From Siniperca chuatsi (Eukaryota; Chordata; Actinopteri; Centrarchiformes; Sinipercidae): a stretch of 64,000 nucleotides of DNA. The notes under the pieces were generated by a model. That model was given only the letters and a program-made list of their open reading frames with translations, had not been told where the DNA came from and ran no database searches. The DNA lies in NCBI RefSeq assembly GCF_020085105.1, contig NC_058056.1, positions 13,710,929 through 13,774,928 of the forward strand, given 5' to 3'. Of this stretch, positions 63,011 through 64,000 are shown in pieces; positions within the stretch are counted from its first letter, which is position 1, and the number at the start of each line of letters is the position of its first letter. The position numbers and the translations under genes were made by a program.

Positions 63011-64000
63011 CATCAAAATACAAAGAAAAACATCCTCAAATGCACAAATGTGGTGATACTTAAGTGAACTTGATGGTTTACAAATAAGGACATGTACTTT
63101 CTGCACCAGCAATGCCTACTTAAGTAGATTCCAACACCAACAATCTGGCAATTGTGCAGTGGTTTCAGATAGAGAACGTTTTGATTATTGAGGGGTTTTT
63201 TTCATGGCATGTTAGCTACCAGTACAAATGGGTCACAGAGTGACTTTGGGTGGGTTTGACCCATATTCTCAAGTTGGTGCTTCTGTATATATTCAGAAGA
63301 AACCGTGAGTGACACGCTGGGAGTTGTATAGATAGGAAAACCACCTGAAAGATGACATTAACTGGATACAACAGGGGGATTTCATAATTTGTTAGACATT
63401 AATCCAAGACCTTGACAATCATCAGGTGTCTTTGTGCCTGTGATCAGAGAAGAATCACAGTCTTTTGTTTACACCTGATCCTGTATTCTCTCAACATACA
63501 AAAGCAAGCACTTAGTACTGACCTCATCTATCATTTTGACATATTTTGGAACTGAACAATTGCCACTCTGCTCTAATGTTCCACTGGCTAACCTCTGGGG
63601 TCCCTCCGCTCGCACTCCTCTACACCTGGCTGTAAAGAAACACCAGCCCACAGGCACCTGCGCAGCCAGCACGCTGCAGATGGAGAGATTAATCACACAG
63701 CGGATGAATGCTGGTGATTTATGGGAAACTGTGACAGTGTGGTCATAACAGGCAGAGATGTATATGCGGGATGGCCTGGAGACTAAATGGTGCTAAATGG
63801 GCCATTATTTGGAATTCAACGCTAGGACTCAAACCAAAGGGGGTTCTCATGTCTCTCAAACAGGGGAGCTGAGGGGAAGGAGCAGTCCCACATCTACCGC
63901 CTTTGATGGTGCAGTTACAAGCGATTCCCCCCTCCCCCTTGTCCTCTTCCCCGTGGTTTTCCTCCGCTTCTTATTATTCCTGCTTCCTCCTGAGAGGACA

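Larger units (their letters stand above)
53460..64000. other. 10.5-kb region upstream of pgf, no gene seen
   Basis: I searched both strands for splice-consistent exons and familiar domains and found none I can support. The content is two hAT-type fragments (56540-57090, 58165-58400), a SINE-like unit (61335-61560), a degenerate repeat (61575-62100) and a long AT microsatellite (62927-63008). The longest frames (for example 54902-55282 minus, 126 codons) show no recognisable motif. Distal pgf regulatory DNA or the next gene's distant introns may lie here. Confidence 0.6.

Overview
This window is nuclear DNA from a teleost fish, probably a percomorph. It holds spliced vertebrate genes with GT-AG introns, long introns, microsatellites, and dispersed repeats of types common in ray-finned fish genomes (tRNA-derived SINEs, small hAT-type elements, LINE 3' tails). 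I see no bacterial, viral or operon-like organisation.

Four protein genes can be supported. (1) tmem63c, minus strand, 513-15703: 21 coding exons whose splice phases all agree, 787 aa, a TMEM63/OSCA-type mechanosensitive cation channel. A non-coding first exon probably lies near 27754, giving a 12-kb first intron. (2) zdhhc22, plus strand, 30125-31049: two coding exons, a palmitoyltransferase of the DHHC family with an intact DHHC motif, and a likely 5' UTR exon ending at 29268. (3) cipc, minus strand, 33825-35853: CLOCK-interacting pacemaker, three coding exons, broken on paper by one in-frame TAA at codon 76. (4) pgf, minus strand, 39959-53199: placental growth factor of the VEGF/PDGF family, six coding exons, 142 aa, ending in a short CQIPRR tail, with a 10.4-kb first intron.

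Layout: tmem63c and zdhhc22 are head to head, zdhhc22 and cipc are tail to tail, and cipc and pgf are in tandem. The tmem63c-zdhhc22-cipc trio keeps the order and relative orientation I recall from human 14q24.3. pgf sits next to cipc here, although the human gene lies further off in the same band. The genes act in separate processes (ion channel, protein lipidation, circadian repression, angiogenic signalling), so the linkage is inherited synteny and not a functional cluster.

The rest (most introns, and about 53.5-64 kb) holds repeats and microsatellites with no gene I can support. The features most worth a second look are the in-frame stop in cipc, a near-identical direct repeat of about 150 bp present upstream of cipc and in pgf intron 2, a stop codon overlapping a good splice donor in pgf, a CA repeat abutting a tmem63c splice donor, and several nested or terminal-inverted-repeat transposable elements. 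I found nothing that looks like an undescribed multi-gene system.
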